NCBI GenBank assembly: GCA_028688145.1
Contig: JAQTYU010000004.1
Span: forward strand, 1 to 64,000
Direction of reading: 5' to 3'
Length of the DNA: 64,000 bases
From: Thiotrichaceae bacterium
Lineage (GTDB): Bacteria; Pseudomonadota; Gammaproteobacteria; Beggiatoales; Beggiatoaceae
This document shows, one piece after another, positions 1-10,071 of the stretch (the stretch's first letter is position 1; every line of letters starts with the position of its first letter). The position numbers and the translations under genes were made by a program. The notes under the pieces were generated by a model. The model ran no database searches and was not told the origin of the DNA. It saw only the letters and a list, made by a program, of their open reading frames with translations.

Positions 1-84
1 ACCATTTCGAACTCGGTAGTGAAACCACTTAGCGCCGATGATAGTGTGGGGTCTCCCCATGTGAAAGTAGGTCACTGCCAGGGC
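1..84 (+). rRNA. rrf: 5S ribosomal RNA, 3' part (window starts inside it)
   Basis: The sequence reads as the last two thirds of a bacterial 5S rRNA. It contains the conserved CGAACTC stretch near position 8, the TAGCGCCGATG block near 31-41, the GTGTGGGGTCTCCCCATGTG hairpin region at 45-64, and a CTGCCAGGGC 3' end. The 5' part and presumably the 23S and 16S genes lie left of the window. The exact 3' end is estimated from the E. coli pattern and may differ by a few bases. Confidence 0.95.
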
Positions 85-93
85 TTTATTACT

Positions 94-131
94 AAACCCC
101 CTTATCTTGAAAAAGATAAGGGGGTTTCTCA
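94..131 (+). terminator. rho-independent terminator of the rrn operon
   Basis: A perfect 15-bp stem (AAACCCCCTTATCTT at 94-108 with its complement at 113-127) closes a GAAA tetraloop. The stem ends in TTT. It sits ten bases after the 5S 3' end, where rrn operons usually terminate, and separates the rRNA operon from the island that follows. Confidence 0.9.
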
Positions 132-265
132 TTTCGATTCTCTACAAATATTTTCTGTTAATACACCTCCGTTTCCCCTTACACTGCTCTTGAATAGACA
201 TAATTTTTGTGGTACGTTACCGCATAAATTAGAGATCAATATTTAAATTGTTTTGGGTATATTAA

Positions 266-1759
266 ATGTTTTCTAACTTTCTTAAATTTACTACAAAAAA
301 AACTATCATTTTTGGTTTCGCAGGCTCTATCGGGGCTTTACTATTTGCATTGTTAGTTGAATCTTTAATTTATCATTTACCAAAAATAAATCAAACTAAA
401 ACAAAGGTGGACATTATTTTTGTTACTGATGTTACGAGTAGCATGTCAGAAGAAATTAATGGTGTAAAAAATGGCATAAAACACTTCTCTAGTATGTTTC
501 TTAATAAAAATATTGACTTGCATGTTGGATTTGTCTGGTTCAGAGATCGTTTTGTAGATACTAATGCACTAGGAAAAATCACTTTTCACGGGCAAGATAC
601 TACTGACAATTATGAGTTATTTTCAAACGAGGTTGATAAAATAATTGCGGAAGGTGGGGGTGATGAACCAGAAAGTGCTTTTGATGCTGTTGTTTTAGCT
701 TCAACATTGAAATTCAGAGAAAACACTAAGAAAGTATTGATTTTAATAACTGACGCCCCACCAAAATCCACAGATTTTTCAGGGAAAATCATAGGTGATG
801 TTAAGCTGTTTCTAACAAATAATTCGATTTACCAATTACATCTGGCTATTTACGAGCAAAATATACATTATTATCAGCCATTGCAAGAAATTGCTAAAGG
901 AATGATATTCCCACTTCAAAACATTAGTGATGGTAGTTTAAGTTTTGAAAGTGCTATGCCTAACATTGGACTGAAAATAGCCGAAGGACTTAATACGATT
1001 CTTTCTAAGAATGAAAAATATGATAATAATATGAAAAATAATATTCTACTCGTTCTTAGTATTTGGTGGGGAGCGGTTGCATTGGGAACAGTTTTTTGTT
1101 TGATAATTGCACAGAATATTTACTTAAAACAAGCTGTTAAACTTAATAAACTCCTTATAGGATGCAGTATTGGCTTTACTGCTGGATTAGGGGTAGGATC
1201 TGTTTTATTGTGGTTTTTTGAAAATCCGTCTGACTTTTTGAAAATAATGGCGTGGGGAGGAGTTGGAGTAACTATTGGATTAGTTTCAAGAATAGTGATA
1301 CCTAATTATCCTTCTATACGTGCTTTATTGGGTGGTTTATTGGGTGGTTTATTGGGTGGTTTGTTCTTTGTCATATTAGCCAACCTGTTATCGGATTCTA
1401 TATCTCGATTGTTGGGGGCGGCTATTGTTGGTTTTTTTGTGGGACTAATGTTCGCGCTTTTTGAAGAAGTATTACGTGAAGCTTGGTTAATTGTTGATTG
1501 GGGTAACAATGACCGGCGTACTATTTCATTAGGTCACACTCCAGTTATTTTAGGAAGTTCTGAAGAAGCTGATGTCTATTTACCATCAGAAAAGGGATTT
1601 TTACCGAAAACAGCTATTATTAAAATGGAAAATGGTAAGGTATGGTATGAAAATAAAATTAACAACCGTGTTATAGAATTGACTCATGGTGACAAAGTCG
1701 AATTTGTGGTTTTACATATAATTGTAAATATAATTGGTAGTGTTTCATCGAAAAAATAG
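266..1759 (+). CDS. membrane vWA-domain protein with C-terminal FHA-like domain
   Basis: A 497-residue protein of unknown exact function. A hydrophobic segment at about 13-33 precedes a von Willebrand A domain. Its MIDAS motif DVTSSM is at 55-60 and a third metal-site-like ITDAPP at 161-166. Several further membrane segments lie between about 259 and 410, including a Gly/Leu repeat (LLGG three times). The last ~85 residues look like a forkhead-associated fold, with an LGHTPVILGSSEEADVYL stretch where FHA domains have their Gly-Ser phosphothreonine loop. vWA domains bind partners through a metal; FHA domains bind phosphothreonine. A protein with both, next to a phosphatase and a kinase, suggests a membrane scaffold read by phosphorylation (inference). 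It is the first gene of a four-gene same-strand group and is clearly more AT-rich than purL. Confidence 0.8.
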   Translation: MFSNFLKFTTKKTIIFGFAGSIGALLFALLVESLIYHLPKINQTKTKVDIIFVTDVTSSMSEEINGVKNGIKHFSSMFLNKNIDLHVGFVWFRDRFVDTNALGKITFHGQDTTDNYELFSNEVDKIIAEGGGDEPESAFDAVVLASTLKFRENTKKVLILITDAPPKSTDFSGKIIGDVKLFLTNNSIYQLHLAIYEQNIHYYQPLQEIAKGMIFPLQNISDGSLSFESAMPNIGLKIAEGLNTILSKNEKYDNNMKNNILLVLSIWWGAVALGTVFCLIIAQNIYLKQAVKLNKLLIGCSIGFTAGLGVGSVLLWFFENPSDFLKIMAWGGVGVTIGLVSRIVIPNYPSIRALLGGLLGGLLGGLFFVILANLLSDSISRLLGAAIVGFFVGLMFALFEEVLREAWLIVDWGNNDRRTISLGHTPVILGSSEEADVYLPSEKGFLPKTAIIKMENGKVWYENKINNRVIELTHGDKVEFVVLHIIVNIIGSVSSKK

Positions 1760-1838
1760 GCTTTATTTTGTAACAGTTCTAAACGTCCACAGATCTAGTG
1801 TTTAGGTTTGGATGTCCACTATTTTAGGGAGAGGAGTT

Positions 1839-2654
1839 ATGAGTTACAAAAAATTAATTGGAGTAGCAAACCCCGGTTTCATCTTGATCTTGGTAGATCA
1901 ATCAGCGTCAATGAATGATGCGTTTAATACAGGTGAAGCTAAAAAAGATGTTGCGGCTAAGGCAGTCAATCGTGTCATTGATGCGATAGGGATGGCTTGT
2001 CAAAGTGGTAATAACGTTAAAGATAGGTGTTTTATTAGCGTTATTGGATATGGCGCACGGATCGATTTGCAAGTATTTGGAATGATTTCCCAACTTGCCG
2101 ATAATCCGAAACGAATAGACCGCGTTAAAAAGAAAGAATCCGATGGTGCTGGTGGCTTGGTTGAATTGGATATTCAAATGCCAATATGGCTAGAGCCAAA
2201 GGCAGATAACGGAACGCCAATGGCTGAAGCTTTTGAACTGGCGTATAAGACAATTGAAGACTGGATAGAAAGATATCCTGATAATTTTCCTCCTGTTGTA
2301 ATTAACATTACTGACGGGGAACCTAATGATCAAAGTGCAACATTTACAGCTGCCAAGAAAGTGATGGAACAGAAAACATCGGATGGCAATGTATTAGTAT
2401 TAAACGCGCATATTTCTGATGCAAGTGCTGGGGAAATCTGTTTACCGAATACGGATGGCATGTTCAATAACCCCTATGCTAAGTTTTTATTCAGTATTTC
2501 TAGTATGTTACCGGACACCTTGATCTCAGCTGCTGAAAAAGCTGGATTTTCACCTCAGACTCACTCACGTGGTTTTGTATTTAATGCAGGACCAGAGTCT
2601 ATGATCAAGCTGCTGAATTTTGGTTCATTAGGTTCTATAGGGGCGTTACGATAA
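1839..2654 (+). CDS. TerY-like vWA domain protein
   Basis: A soluble 271-residue protein, nearly all one von Willebrand A domain. It has the MIDAS motif DQSAS at 20-24, a conserved Thr in NGTPMAEAF and the ITDGEPND strand-loop. The sequence resembles TerY-family proteins of tellurium-resistance and TerY-P gene clusters, in which a vWA protein, a PP2C phosphatase and a kinase are encoded together. The ATG at 1839 was chosen over the in-frame ATG at 1812 because a strong purine-rich site (GGGAGAGGAG) lies just before it. Likely role: metal-dependent binding partner of the phosphatase and kinase encoded downstream (inference from family context). No signal peptide or membrane segment is visible. 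Confidence 0.85.
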   Translation: MSYKKLIGVANPGFILILVDQSASMNDAFNTGEAKKDVAAKAVNRVIDAIGMACQSGNNVKDRCFISVIGYGARIDLQVFGMISQLADNPKRIDRVKKKESDGAGGLVELDIQMPIWLEPKADNGTPMAEAFELAYKTIEDWIERYPDNFPPVVINITDGEPNDQSATFTAAKKVMEQKTSDGNVLVLNAHISDASAGEICLPNTDGMFNNPYAKFLFSISSMLPDTLISAAEKAGFSPQTHSRGFVFNAGPESMIKLLNFGSLGSIGALR

Positions 2655-2730
2655 TGATATTAGTCCAAGATAGATTTTCATCTTTTTTGGACTATGTAGG
2701 TTATTATTAATTCTTCGAGACACACTAACA

Positions 2731-4164
2731 ATGTTAGTAACATCAAAAGCTTTTCAAGTCAAAAAATATGGCGAAGACGAATGTCAAGACGCTTTTGCGG
2801 TCAATGATGAGCAATTTAAGTTTGCTGTTGCGGATGGTGCGACACAATCATTTTTTCCATCTCAATGGTCTAGGGCTCTTGTCGAAAGTTTTTGCAATGA
2901 TGACCAAACTGATGTGACTATATTTTTAAGAAGGAATGTATGGATCGAATGGTTAAAACCGCTTCAAAAAAAATGGCATGATCAAATAGAACACATTGTT
3001 CAAAAAGAAAATAAATATTATCTTACTAATCGGTTTACCCAAAATGAACCCGCTGTTTCTACGTTCGTTGGATTGCACCTGCCATTCAGTTCCAAAAGTA
3101 ACAATTGGTATGCTGTAGTGGTTGGGGATAGTTGCCTCATTCACATATCAGCTATCGATTTTAAAATAAAAAAAAGTTATCTACTTGAACGCGCCGAACA
3201 ATTTACGTCTAAACCGGATTTTTTTGCTAGCATAAATAAGGCTAACATTTATGATCCAGAAGTTATTCGAATTACAGCAAATGAAGGGGACATTTTTCTG
3301 TTAGCAACCGATGCATTGGCCAAATGGCTGCTTACTCAACACGAGAGAGGTGAAAATAGATGGAAAGAAACATGGGCAAGCCTTAAAAAAATAGATTCTC
3401 AATATGAATTTAATCATTTCATTGAGGAAAAAAGAAATAGTCAAGAGTTTCCAATGGATAATGACGATACTACCTTGTTGATTGTTTCACTAAACAAGGA
3501 AAAAAGAGTAGACAATGTTCAACAAAACAGTGAGCACTTCTCAGAACTAGAGTTCAATGAAAAGAAGCAGTCAAAAAAATATCTTAGTTCAGCTGTAATA
3601 ATTTTGATTGTTAGTAGCTTAACCATTCTCGCGCTTTTTTCGAAAGAAATAATTGAGTTAACGGGTATAATAAATCAACCACCCATTGATATACCACAAA
3701 AAAGTAATGAGTATAGAACAGTTATCACACAAAATGTTAATTTAACTTCATGTCGAGTAATCCTTAATAAGGGACAACGAGTTAACATTAAGGTAGGAAA
3801 AGAAAATAAAATTGTAGTATTAGAAAATGATCTAACAACGAGTAACTACAGGTTTTTAGATTTTGGTTGTAAAAAAATTGAATTAATTGGGTGGGTGTAT
3901 TCATATTCTGTTACTAGGAAAAAAGTACAATATGGTAAGTTTGCGACAGAGATCAACAGTAACGAGCTTTTTATAAATTATCCTGAAGGAGGAAATAATG
4001 GTCTAGCATTTCGAAAACAGCCTAGACTAGAAGATGTAACACCAGAGAATAAAATATTCAACTTGGAGAAAGGTTGGCAGTTCGACAAACTAAGTCAGGA
4101 GACTCAAGATAATGTCGTTTTCTATAAAACAAAAATAACCGGTGAGTTAGTCTTACCTGATTGA
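2731..4164 (+). CDS. PP2C-family protein phosphatase with transmembrane anchor
   Basis: The N-terminal ~255 residues carry PP2C-type Ser/Thr phosphatase motifs: a metal-binding VADG (Asp35), a preceding QDA at 19-21 where PP2Cs have EDA, VVGDS in the middle and DNDDTTLLIV near the domain end. This predicts a Mn/Mg-dependent phosphatase removing phosphate from Ser/Thr. A single hydrophobic segment at about 287-307 anchors the domain. The remaining ~170 residues would be on the other side of the membrane and match no fold I recognise. In TerY-P type clusters the PP2C is thought to oppose the adjacent kinase. The next gene starts 18 bp downstream, so the two are probably co-transcribed. Confidence 0.85.
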   Translation: MLVTSKAFQVKKYGEDECQDAFAVNDEQFKFAVADGATQSFFPSQWSRALVESFCNDDQTDVTIFLRRNVWIEWLKPLQKKWHDQIEHIVQKENKYYLTNRFTQNEPAVSTFVGLHLPFSSKSNNWYAVVVGDSCLIHISAIDFKIKKSYLLERAEQFTSKPDFFASINKANIYDPEVIRITANEGDIFLLATDALAKWLLTQHERGENRWKETWASLKKIDSQYEFNHFIEEKRNSQEFPMDNDDTTLLIVSLNKEKRVDNVQQNSEHFSELEFNEKKQSKKYLSSAVIILIVSSLTILALFSKEIIELTGIINQPPIDIPQKSNEYRTVITQNVNLTSCRVILNKGQRVNIKVGKENKIVVLENDLTTSNYRFLDFGCKKIELIGWVYSYSVTRKKVQYGKFATEINSNELFINYPEGGNNGLAFRKQPRLEDVTPENKIFNLEKGWQFDKLSQETQDNVVFYKTKITGELVLPD

Positions 4165-4182
4165 TTTTCTTGGAGAGTAATA

Positions 4183-5874
4183 ATGCCGTTTCCGGTACAC
4201 AGAGATTATGTTGATTCTGTTACACACTTAGACAAATTTATATGTGATCCGAAGTTTAAGGGTGGTAGGGCACGGTCATGTCCTAAGTCTCACCGATTAA
4301 TCCTTTATAGTGGTGGTTTTTCGGTTGTGTTTCCTATTGATGTAGGTAAAGAAACACTTGCTCTTCGTTGCTGGACAGCAGGTTTAAGTAATGCAGATAA
4401 GCGTTATATCGAAATTACAAAGTACTTACAGAATGTAAAATTGCCGTATTTTGTAGACTTTGCCTATGTGCAGGAAGGTATTCTGGTAAAAGGTCTAAAG
4501 TACCCTATTATTCGTATGGATTGGGCGACCGGTGATAGGTTAAAAGATTTTATCGCTAAATATATTAATGACCCAACTGTATTACTTGCCACAGCTCATG
4601 CATTTTCTAGTATGGTAAAAGCACTTCATGTTGCTAGAATATCCCATGGGGATCTTCAACACGATAATATATTAGTTAGTTATGATAAAAATACGGTCAG
4701 CTTGAAGTTAATAGATTATGATAGTTTGTATGTTCCAAATCTAAAGGGTCAAGAAGAAATACGAGGACTACCTGCTTATCAGCATCCGACACGAATAAAT
4801 CCGCGTAGTACACGTGAAGTTAGTGAGAAAGTCGATTACTTTTCTGAACTTGTAATTTATCTGTCATTGTGCAGTCTAGCAGAAAAGCCAAAACTGTGGA
4901 CTTCTTATGATATCGAAGATTCTGAGGGCTTATTATTTTCAGCAAGTGATTTTGAAAATCCAGCATTGTCGAAAATTATTCGTGAGCTAGGTACTCTATC
5001 GCCTAAAATACAGAATATGACTACACAGTTGGTTGATTTTTGTGCTAAGAGCTCGACTGATGATTTAGTTCCGCTTGATGACATCATACAATCACCTCAT
5101 TACCCTATAAATCAATCGGTTGATAATATTAGAGATATACTTAGAGGTGCTATACACTCACAAAAAGTATATCCCACTACAAAACCAAACAACCACTTGC
5201 AAAAGCAAACAGACTCCATAAAAGATACATTGAAAAGTGCGATGCCCAAAAAAAACACTCTGAAAGTTTCATTTTTTCAAAAAATGTTACACAGACTATT
5301 TCCTAAATACTTTCAAAAAAAAAGTCTTGGTAAAACGATTTTACTAAGTTCATTAATACCTGGATTGGGACACCTGTATAATGGGCAAATTCTCAGTGGA
5401 ATTACGATGTTTATCGTAACAGTGAGTGCATATTTGTTATTAGTCTTCGTTGGAATACTTGTACATTTATGGGTAATTATAGAGTCAGCATGCCATGCCC
5501 ATAAATCAATTTGTCCAGTGGGACAACTTGTATCGAAAAGACTTTTTATCTTTAGCATGTGTGTATTCAGTTTTTACATAGTCCCACAAGCCTTATTTTG
5601 TTATGAAAAAGGTGTTTCTAAACAGAATGAATGTACTGCATTAATTAAGTCAATGCCACCCATATTACATACCCATCAAGGGGATGAAGATGAACTTTGC
5701 GCATCATGTTTATTAACAACATGGAATTTTGGTACGCAATTATTAGACCCTACGACATCCAAAGATAGATTAGATGAATTACAAAAGATTTCTAAATTAC
5801 CCAAAATTAGCCAAACCATAAGTAATATAAATAAATACATTGATGAATTAAAAAGAAGTTATGTTACTCATTGA
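4183..5874 (+). CDS. Ser/Thr kinase-like protein with C-terminal TM2-type membrane region
   Basis: Residues about 40-290 read as a eukaryotic-like protein kinase fold: a glycine-containing loop GGFSVVF at 44-50, catalytic loop HGDLQHDN at 155-162, and IDYD at 177-180 in place of DFG. The usual VAIK lysine appears replaced by Arg in LALRCW (59-64). This is either family-specific or a sign of altered ATP binding. After a polar linker, residues from about 380 contain PGLGHLYNGQ followed by two hydrophobic helices, the TM2-domain pattern, so the protein is membrane bound. A TGGAGAG ribosome-binding site precedes the ATG. Last gene of the vWA-vWA-PP2C-kinase group; it presumably phosphorylates one of the group members (inference). 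Confidence 0.82.
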   Translation: MPFPVHRDYVDSVTHLDKFICDPKFKGGRARSCPKSHRLILYSGGFSVVFPIDVGKETLALRCWTAGLSNADKRYIEITKYLQNVKLPYFVDFAYVQEGILVKGLKYPIIRMDWATGDRLKDFIAKYINDPTVLLATAHAFSSMVKALHVARISHGDLQHDNILVSYDKNTVSLKLIDYDSLYVPNLKGQEEIRGLPAYQHPTRINPRSTREVSEKVDYFSELVIYLSLCSLAEKPKLWTSYDIEDSEGLLFSASDFENPALSKIIRELGTLSPKIQNMTTQLVDFCAKSSTDDLVPLDDIIQSPHYPINQSVDNIRDILRGAIHSQKVYPTTKPNNHLQKQTDSIKDTLKSAMPKKNTLKVSFFQKMLHRLFPKYFQKKSLGKTILLSSLIPGLGHLYNGQILSGITMFIVTVSAYLLLVFVGILVHLWVIIESACHAHKSICPVGQLVSKRLFIFSMCVFSFYIVPQALFCYEKGVSKQNECTALIKSMPPILHTHQGDEDELCASCLLTTWNFGTQLLDPTTSKDRLDELQKISKLPKISQTISNINKYIDELKRSYVTH

Positions 5875-5979
5875 AAATATTACTTGAAAATAGAATATTC
5901 AGACTTTTTCACATCAACCTCTGCCCCAAAATTTGCTATGATTAAACATTTTTCTTAAGCAACCAAAAAGAGGGCATCT

Positions 5980-8900
5980 ATGTACTATCAGGGCGGTATT
6001 GCGCTTTCAAACTTTCGTCGTGATAAACTCCTTACCACACTCCCCACACTCCCCACGCTGCAACAGCTAGATGCTCGCTATCTTTACTTTGTCGAACTCC
6101 ACGCACCCCACACCCGCTTGCTTGAGGACGAACAACAACGCCTCCTCGCCTTATTGCCAGAAAGTTCGCCAAATTCACTGAATTTAAACGCAGGGCAATA
6201 TCTGCTAGTTTTACCCCGTTTTGGCACAATTTCCCCGTGGTCAAGCAAATCCACCGACATCGCTCATGTTTGCGGTTTAAATAAAATCAATCGTTTAGAA
6301 CGTGGCATTCTGTGGCAATGGCAAAGCAAGCAAGCGTTAAATGAAACCGAATTAGCCCAACTTGCCCGCCAATTACACGACCGCATGACCGAAACCGTGA
6401 GCAATGATTTAGCCCACGCAGAACACGCCTTATTCAAACACAACAGCGCGGGCAAATTACGGATTATCCCCTTGTTAGAACAAGGAAAGCAAGCCTTAGT
6501 CGATGCCAACAAAACCCAAGGTTTAGCCTTATCAGACGAAGAAATTGACTATTTAGTCGCCAATTTCACCGCTCTGCAACGCAATCCCAGCGATGTCGAA
6601 TTAATGATGTTTGCCCAAGCCAATTCCGAACATTGCCGCCACAAGATTTTTAATGCGGAATGGGTGATTGATGGGGAAACTCAGGCTAATTCCTTATTTG
6701 GCATGATTCGCCACACCCACGCCACCCACCCCGGCGAGGTGATTTCTGCCTATCACGACAATTCAGCGGTCATCAATGGATTTGAAGCCGAGCGTTTAGT
6801 GCGAGACCCTAAAACTCAGCAGTATCATTATGTTAAAGAAGATACCGCGATTTTAATGAAAGTCGAAACCCACAATCACCCCACCGCAATTGCTCCTTTT
6901 GCAGGCGCAGCCACAGGCTCAGGCGGTGAAATTCGGGACGAAGGCGCAACGGGACGCGGCGCAAAACCGAAAGCAGGTTTAAGCGGTTTTTCCGTCTCCA
7001 ATTTGTGCATTCCCGACGCGCCACAGGCCTGGGAAAATGAATACGGCTCGCCCAACCGCATCGCCAGTGCTTTGCAAATCATGCTGGAAGCCCCGCTGGG
7101 TGCAAGCGCATTTAATAACGAATTCGGTCGCCCTGCCTTGTGCGGCTATTTCCGCAGTTTTGAACAAACCGTCAACGGCAAACGTCGGGGTTACCACAAA
7201 CCCATCATGATTGCAGGCGGTTTGGGCAATATTCGCCCCGTGCACGTCGCCAAAAATACCATTCCCGAAGGCGCAGCTTTAGTGGTTTTAGGTGGAGCGG
7301 CGATGCTAATCGGTTTGGGCGGCGGCGCTGCCTCTTCCGTGGCAGTCGGACAAAGTAGCGAAAACTTAGATTTTGCCTCGGTACAACGCGGAAATCCCGA
7401 AATGGAACGCCGTTGCCAAGAAGTGATAGATGCCTGCTGGCAACGTGGCAGCGAAAACCCCATCATTTCCATCCATGACGTGGGCGCAGGCGGCTTGTCC
7501 AATGCCTTGCCAGAACTGGTAAATGACAGCGAACGCGGTGCAAAATTCGATTTGCTAGCCATCCCCAGCGATGACCCCAGTTTGTCGCCGATGGAATTGT
7601 GGTGTAACGAGTCGCAAGAACGTTATGTACTCGCGATTGCGCCCGAAAACTTGCCCTTATTTGAAGCCTTGTGTGAACGCGAACGCTGTCCTTATGCGGT
7701 GTTAGGCACGGCAACCCAAGCCCGTCATTTGCATTTGGACAAAGCGGAAGAAGCGATTATCGACATGCCTTTATCGGTGTTATTGGGCAAACCGCCAAAA
7801 ATGCGCCGAGAAGTGCAACATATCACCCCCACTACTCAGCCCTTAAACCGTCAACCAATTGAATTATATGACGCAATTAAGCGCGTGCTACATTTACCCA
7901 CGGTGGCAGATAAACGCTTTTTAATCACTATTGGGGATCGCAGTGTCGGTGGTTTAAGCGTGCGTGATCAAATGGTCGGCCCTTGGCAAGTGGCGGTTGC
8001 AGATTGTGCGGTGACTGCGACCAGTTTTCACAGCCACACGGGCGAAGCGATGGCGATGGGCGAACGTGCGCCGATTGCCTTGTTAAATCCTGCGGCTTCG
8101 GGACGTATGTCGATTGGCGAAGCGATTACCAATATTGCCGCCGCCCCGATTGCTGAGCTGAAAGACATTGTTTTGTCTGCGAATTGGATGGCAGCTTGCG
8201 GGCAACCCGGTGAAGATGCCGCGTTGTATGACACCGTGAAAGCGGTTGGTTTGGAGCTGTGTCCTGCGCTGGGAATTAATATTCCCGTGGGCAAAGATTC
8301 CTTGTCGATGAACACGGTGTGGGATGAAAAAGCGGTTACTTCGCCTTTATCCCTGATTATTTCTGCCTTCGCCCGCGTCACCGATGTGCGTAAGCATTTA
8401 ACCCCACAATTGCAAGGCGGTGATACGGCTTTGTTATTGATTGATTTGGGAAAAGGACAAAATCGGCTCGGCGGTTCTGCTTTGGCACAGGTTTATCAAC
8501 AACTGGGTGATGTTGCGCCCGATGTGGATAATCCTGAAGATTTGAAAGCATTTTTCTATGTGATTCAGTCGCTTAATCAACAAGGCAAATTGCTATCTTA
8601 TCACGACCGTTCCGACGGCGGCGTATTCGTGACTTTGTGCGAAATGGCGTTTGCAGGACATTGCGGGCTGGATGTGCAATTAGACGGGCTGAGCAGCGAC
8701 AGTTTGGCGGTGTTGTTTAATGAAGAATTGGGCGCAGTGATTGAAGTGGCTGCAAACCACGTTGAAAGCGTGTTGGCGTGGTTTGCAGAAAATACCCGTT
8801 TAGCGGTGCACCAGATTGCCAGCCCGAATAAAACTGACAGTATTCATATTTATCAACAAGATAATTTATTATTTAGCCAGCCCTTGGGACAATTGCACCG

Positions 8901-9828
8901 CGACTGGAGCGCAACCAGTTATCAGTTGCAAAAACTGCGTGATAATCCTGTCTGCGCCCAACAAGAATATGATGCTTTGTTAAATCGTCAAGATTCAGGG
9001 CTGTTTTTAGACACGACTTTCAGCTTGTCTGCCCCTGCAATTCTTTCGGCTCGTCCTAAAATGGCGATTTTGCGGGAACAAGGGGTTAATGGTCAAACGG
9101 AAATGGCGGCTGCCTTTGATTATGCGGGTTTTGACTGTGTCGATGTGCACATGAGCGATATTCTTACAGGGCGCACCCAGTTACGCGAATTTCAAGGTTT
9201 AGTGGCGTGTGGCGGCTTCTCGTATGGGGACGTGCTCGGAGCGGGCGGTGGTTGGGCGAAATCGATTTTATTCAATTCTCGCGCTGCGGATGAATTTTCC
9301 GCATTTTTCCAACGGAATGACAGTTTTGCCTTGGGTGTGTGTAATGGTTGCCAGATGATGGCGCAATTACGCGACATGATTCCGAATGCCAGCCATTGGG
9401 CGACGTTTGAGCGTAATGCTTCGGAACAGTTTGAAGCGCGGGTGGTGATGGTGGAACTGCCTGATTCGCCTTCATTATTTCTACAAGGCATGGCGGGTTC
9501 ACGGATTCCGATTGTGGTTTCACATGGCGAAGGGCAGGCGATTTTCCGTGAAGGACACAGTGCAGAAAGTTTGCTGGCTGAAAAGTTGGTGGCAATGCGT
9601 TATGTGGATAATGCGGGCAAAGTCACGGAAACGTATCCTGCCAATCCCAATGGTTCGCCTTTGGGAATTACGGGCTTGACCACGCCTGACGGTCGTTTCA
9701 CTATCATGATGCCACATCCTGAACGGGTGTTTTTAAGTCAACAATTCTCTTACTTACCAAAGAGTTGGCAGGCAAAAGAAAGTCCGTGGATGCAAATGTT
9801 TTGGAATGCGAGAAAGTGGGTAGGGTAA
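5980..9828 (+). CDS. purL: phosphoribosylformylglycinamidine synthase (single-chain PurL)
   Basis: Cytosolic enzyme of purine synthesis: FGAR + glutamine + ATP gives FGAM + glutamate. The 1282-residue length and near-collinear sequence match the large single-chain E. coli type. Visible signatures are ISPWSSKATDIAH-like text (here [13 protein letters not shown]), [34 protein letters not shown] and DGG/DVGAGG loops. The C-terminal class I glutamine amidotransferase has nucleophile Cys1121 in GVCNGCQ and the HPE motif in MMPHPERVF. The start is supported by an AGAGGG site at 5969-5974 and by alignment with the E. coli N-terminus. Monocistronic: it follows the accessory island and ends at a strong terminator. 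No PurR-like operator was seen upstream. Confidence 0.98.
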   Translation: MYYQGGIALSNFRRDKLLTTLPTLPTLQQLDARYLYFVELHAPHTRLLEDEQQRLLALLPESSPNSLNLNAGQYLLVLPRFGTISPWSSKSTDIAHVCGLNKINRLERGILWQWQSKQALNETELAQLARQLHDRMTETVSNDLAHAEHALFKHNSAGKLRIIPLLEQGKQALVDANKTQGLALSDEEIDYLVANFTALQRNPSDVELMMFAQANSEHCRHKIFNAEWVIDGETQANSLFGMIRHTHATHPGEVISAYHDNSAVINGFEAERLVRDPKTQQYHYVKEDTAILMKVETHNHPTAIAPFAGAATGSGGEIRDEGATGRGAKPKAGLSGFSVSNLCIPDAPQAWENEYGSPNRIASALQIMLEAPLGASAFNNEFGRPALCGYFRSFEQTVNGKRRGYHKPIMIAGGLGNIRPVHVAKNTIPEGAALVVLGGAAMLIGLGGGAASSVAVGQSSENLDFASVQRGNPEMERRCQEVIDACWQRGSENPIISIHDVGAGGLSNALPELVNDSERGAKFDLLAIPSDDPSLSPMELWCNESQERYVLAIAPENLPLFEALCERERCPYAVLGTATQARHLHLDKAEEAIIDMPLSVLLGKPPKMRREVQHITPTTQPLNRQPIELYDAIKRVLHLPTVADKRFLITIGDRSVGGLSVRDQMVGPWQVAVADCAVTATSFHSHTGEAMAMGERAPIALLNPAASGRMSIGEAITNIAAAPIAELKDIVLSANWMAACGQPGEDAALYDTVKAVGLELCPALGINIPVGKDSLSMNTVWDEKAVTSPLSLIISAFARVTDVRKHLTPQLQGGDTALLLIDLGKGQNRLGGSALAQVYQQLGDVAPDVDNPEDLKAFFYVIQSLNQQGKLLSYHDRSDGGVFVTLCEMAFAGHCGLDVQLDGLSSDSLAVLFNEELGAVIEVAANHVESVLAWFAENTRLAVHQIASPNKTDSIHIYQQDNLLFSQPLGQLHRDWSATSYQLQKLRDNPVCAQQEYDALLNRQDSGLFLDTTFSLSAPAILSARPKMAILREQGVNGQTEMAAAFDYAGFDCVDVHMSDILTGRTQLREFQGLVACGGFSYGDVLGAGGGWAKSILFNSRAADEFSAFFQRNDSFALGVCNGCQMMAQLRDMIPNASHWATFERNASEQFEARVVMVELPDSPSLFLQGMAGSRIPIVVSHGEGQAIFREGHSAESLLAEKLVAMRYVDNAGKVTETYPANPNGSPLGITGLTTPDGRFTIMMPHPERVFLSQQFSYLPKSWQAKESPWMQMFWNARKWVG

Positions 9829-9850
9829 TTCCCCGCTAGACTGGTGATGA

Positions 9851-9888
9851 AAAGCCTCTCTTTAGTTAATGAAGAGGGGCTTTTTTTA
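9851..9888 (+). terminator. rho-independent terminator of purL
   Basis: A 12-bp stem (AAAGCCTCTCTT at 9851-9862 with 9872-9883, one T-G pair) is followed by a run of seven T. It lies 22 bp after the purL stop. Confidence 0.9.
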
Positions 9889-9912
9889 TGGGCAGATATT
9901 TAAGTACTTTAA

Positions 9913-10011
9913 TTAGTCCCACGAGAATTTCCGTCCTCGCCCACCTGTTCGTAATTTTTCAAGTTCGGCTGGAGACAGCTTAGCGCGTAATTCTGAAAAA
10001 ATTTTAGCCAT
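9913..10011 (-). CDS. putative 32-residue basic peptide
   Basis: A short minus-strand reading frame encodes MAKIFSELRA-KLSPAELEKL-RTGGRGRKFSWD. A good AAGGAAGG ribosome-binding site lies upstream of the ATG at 10011. The end is Gly/Arg/Lys rich, reminiscent of the GRGRKP tails of H-NS-type nucleoid proteins, so it could be a tiny DNA-binding peptide or a truncated remnant of one. Flanked by the purL terminator and a repeat element. Coding status is not proven; only start context and composition support it. Confidence 0.4.
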   Translation of the reverse strand: MAKIFSELRAKLSPAELEKLRTGGRGRKFSWD

Positions 10012-10071
10012 TATTAACGCCTTCCTTAGTACATGAAAAATATCGGGATTACAGAAAATTTTAACCTCTAC

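Noticed and set aside
1812..1838. Extended start for the TerY-like vWA gene
   Set aside because: An in-frame ATG exists, but GGGAGAGGAG directly before 1839 and the family N-terminus favour the later ATG.
7191..7562. Long antisense frames within purL
   Set aside because: They are mirror frames of a well-conserved gene, with no start signals and no family match.
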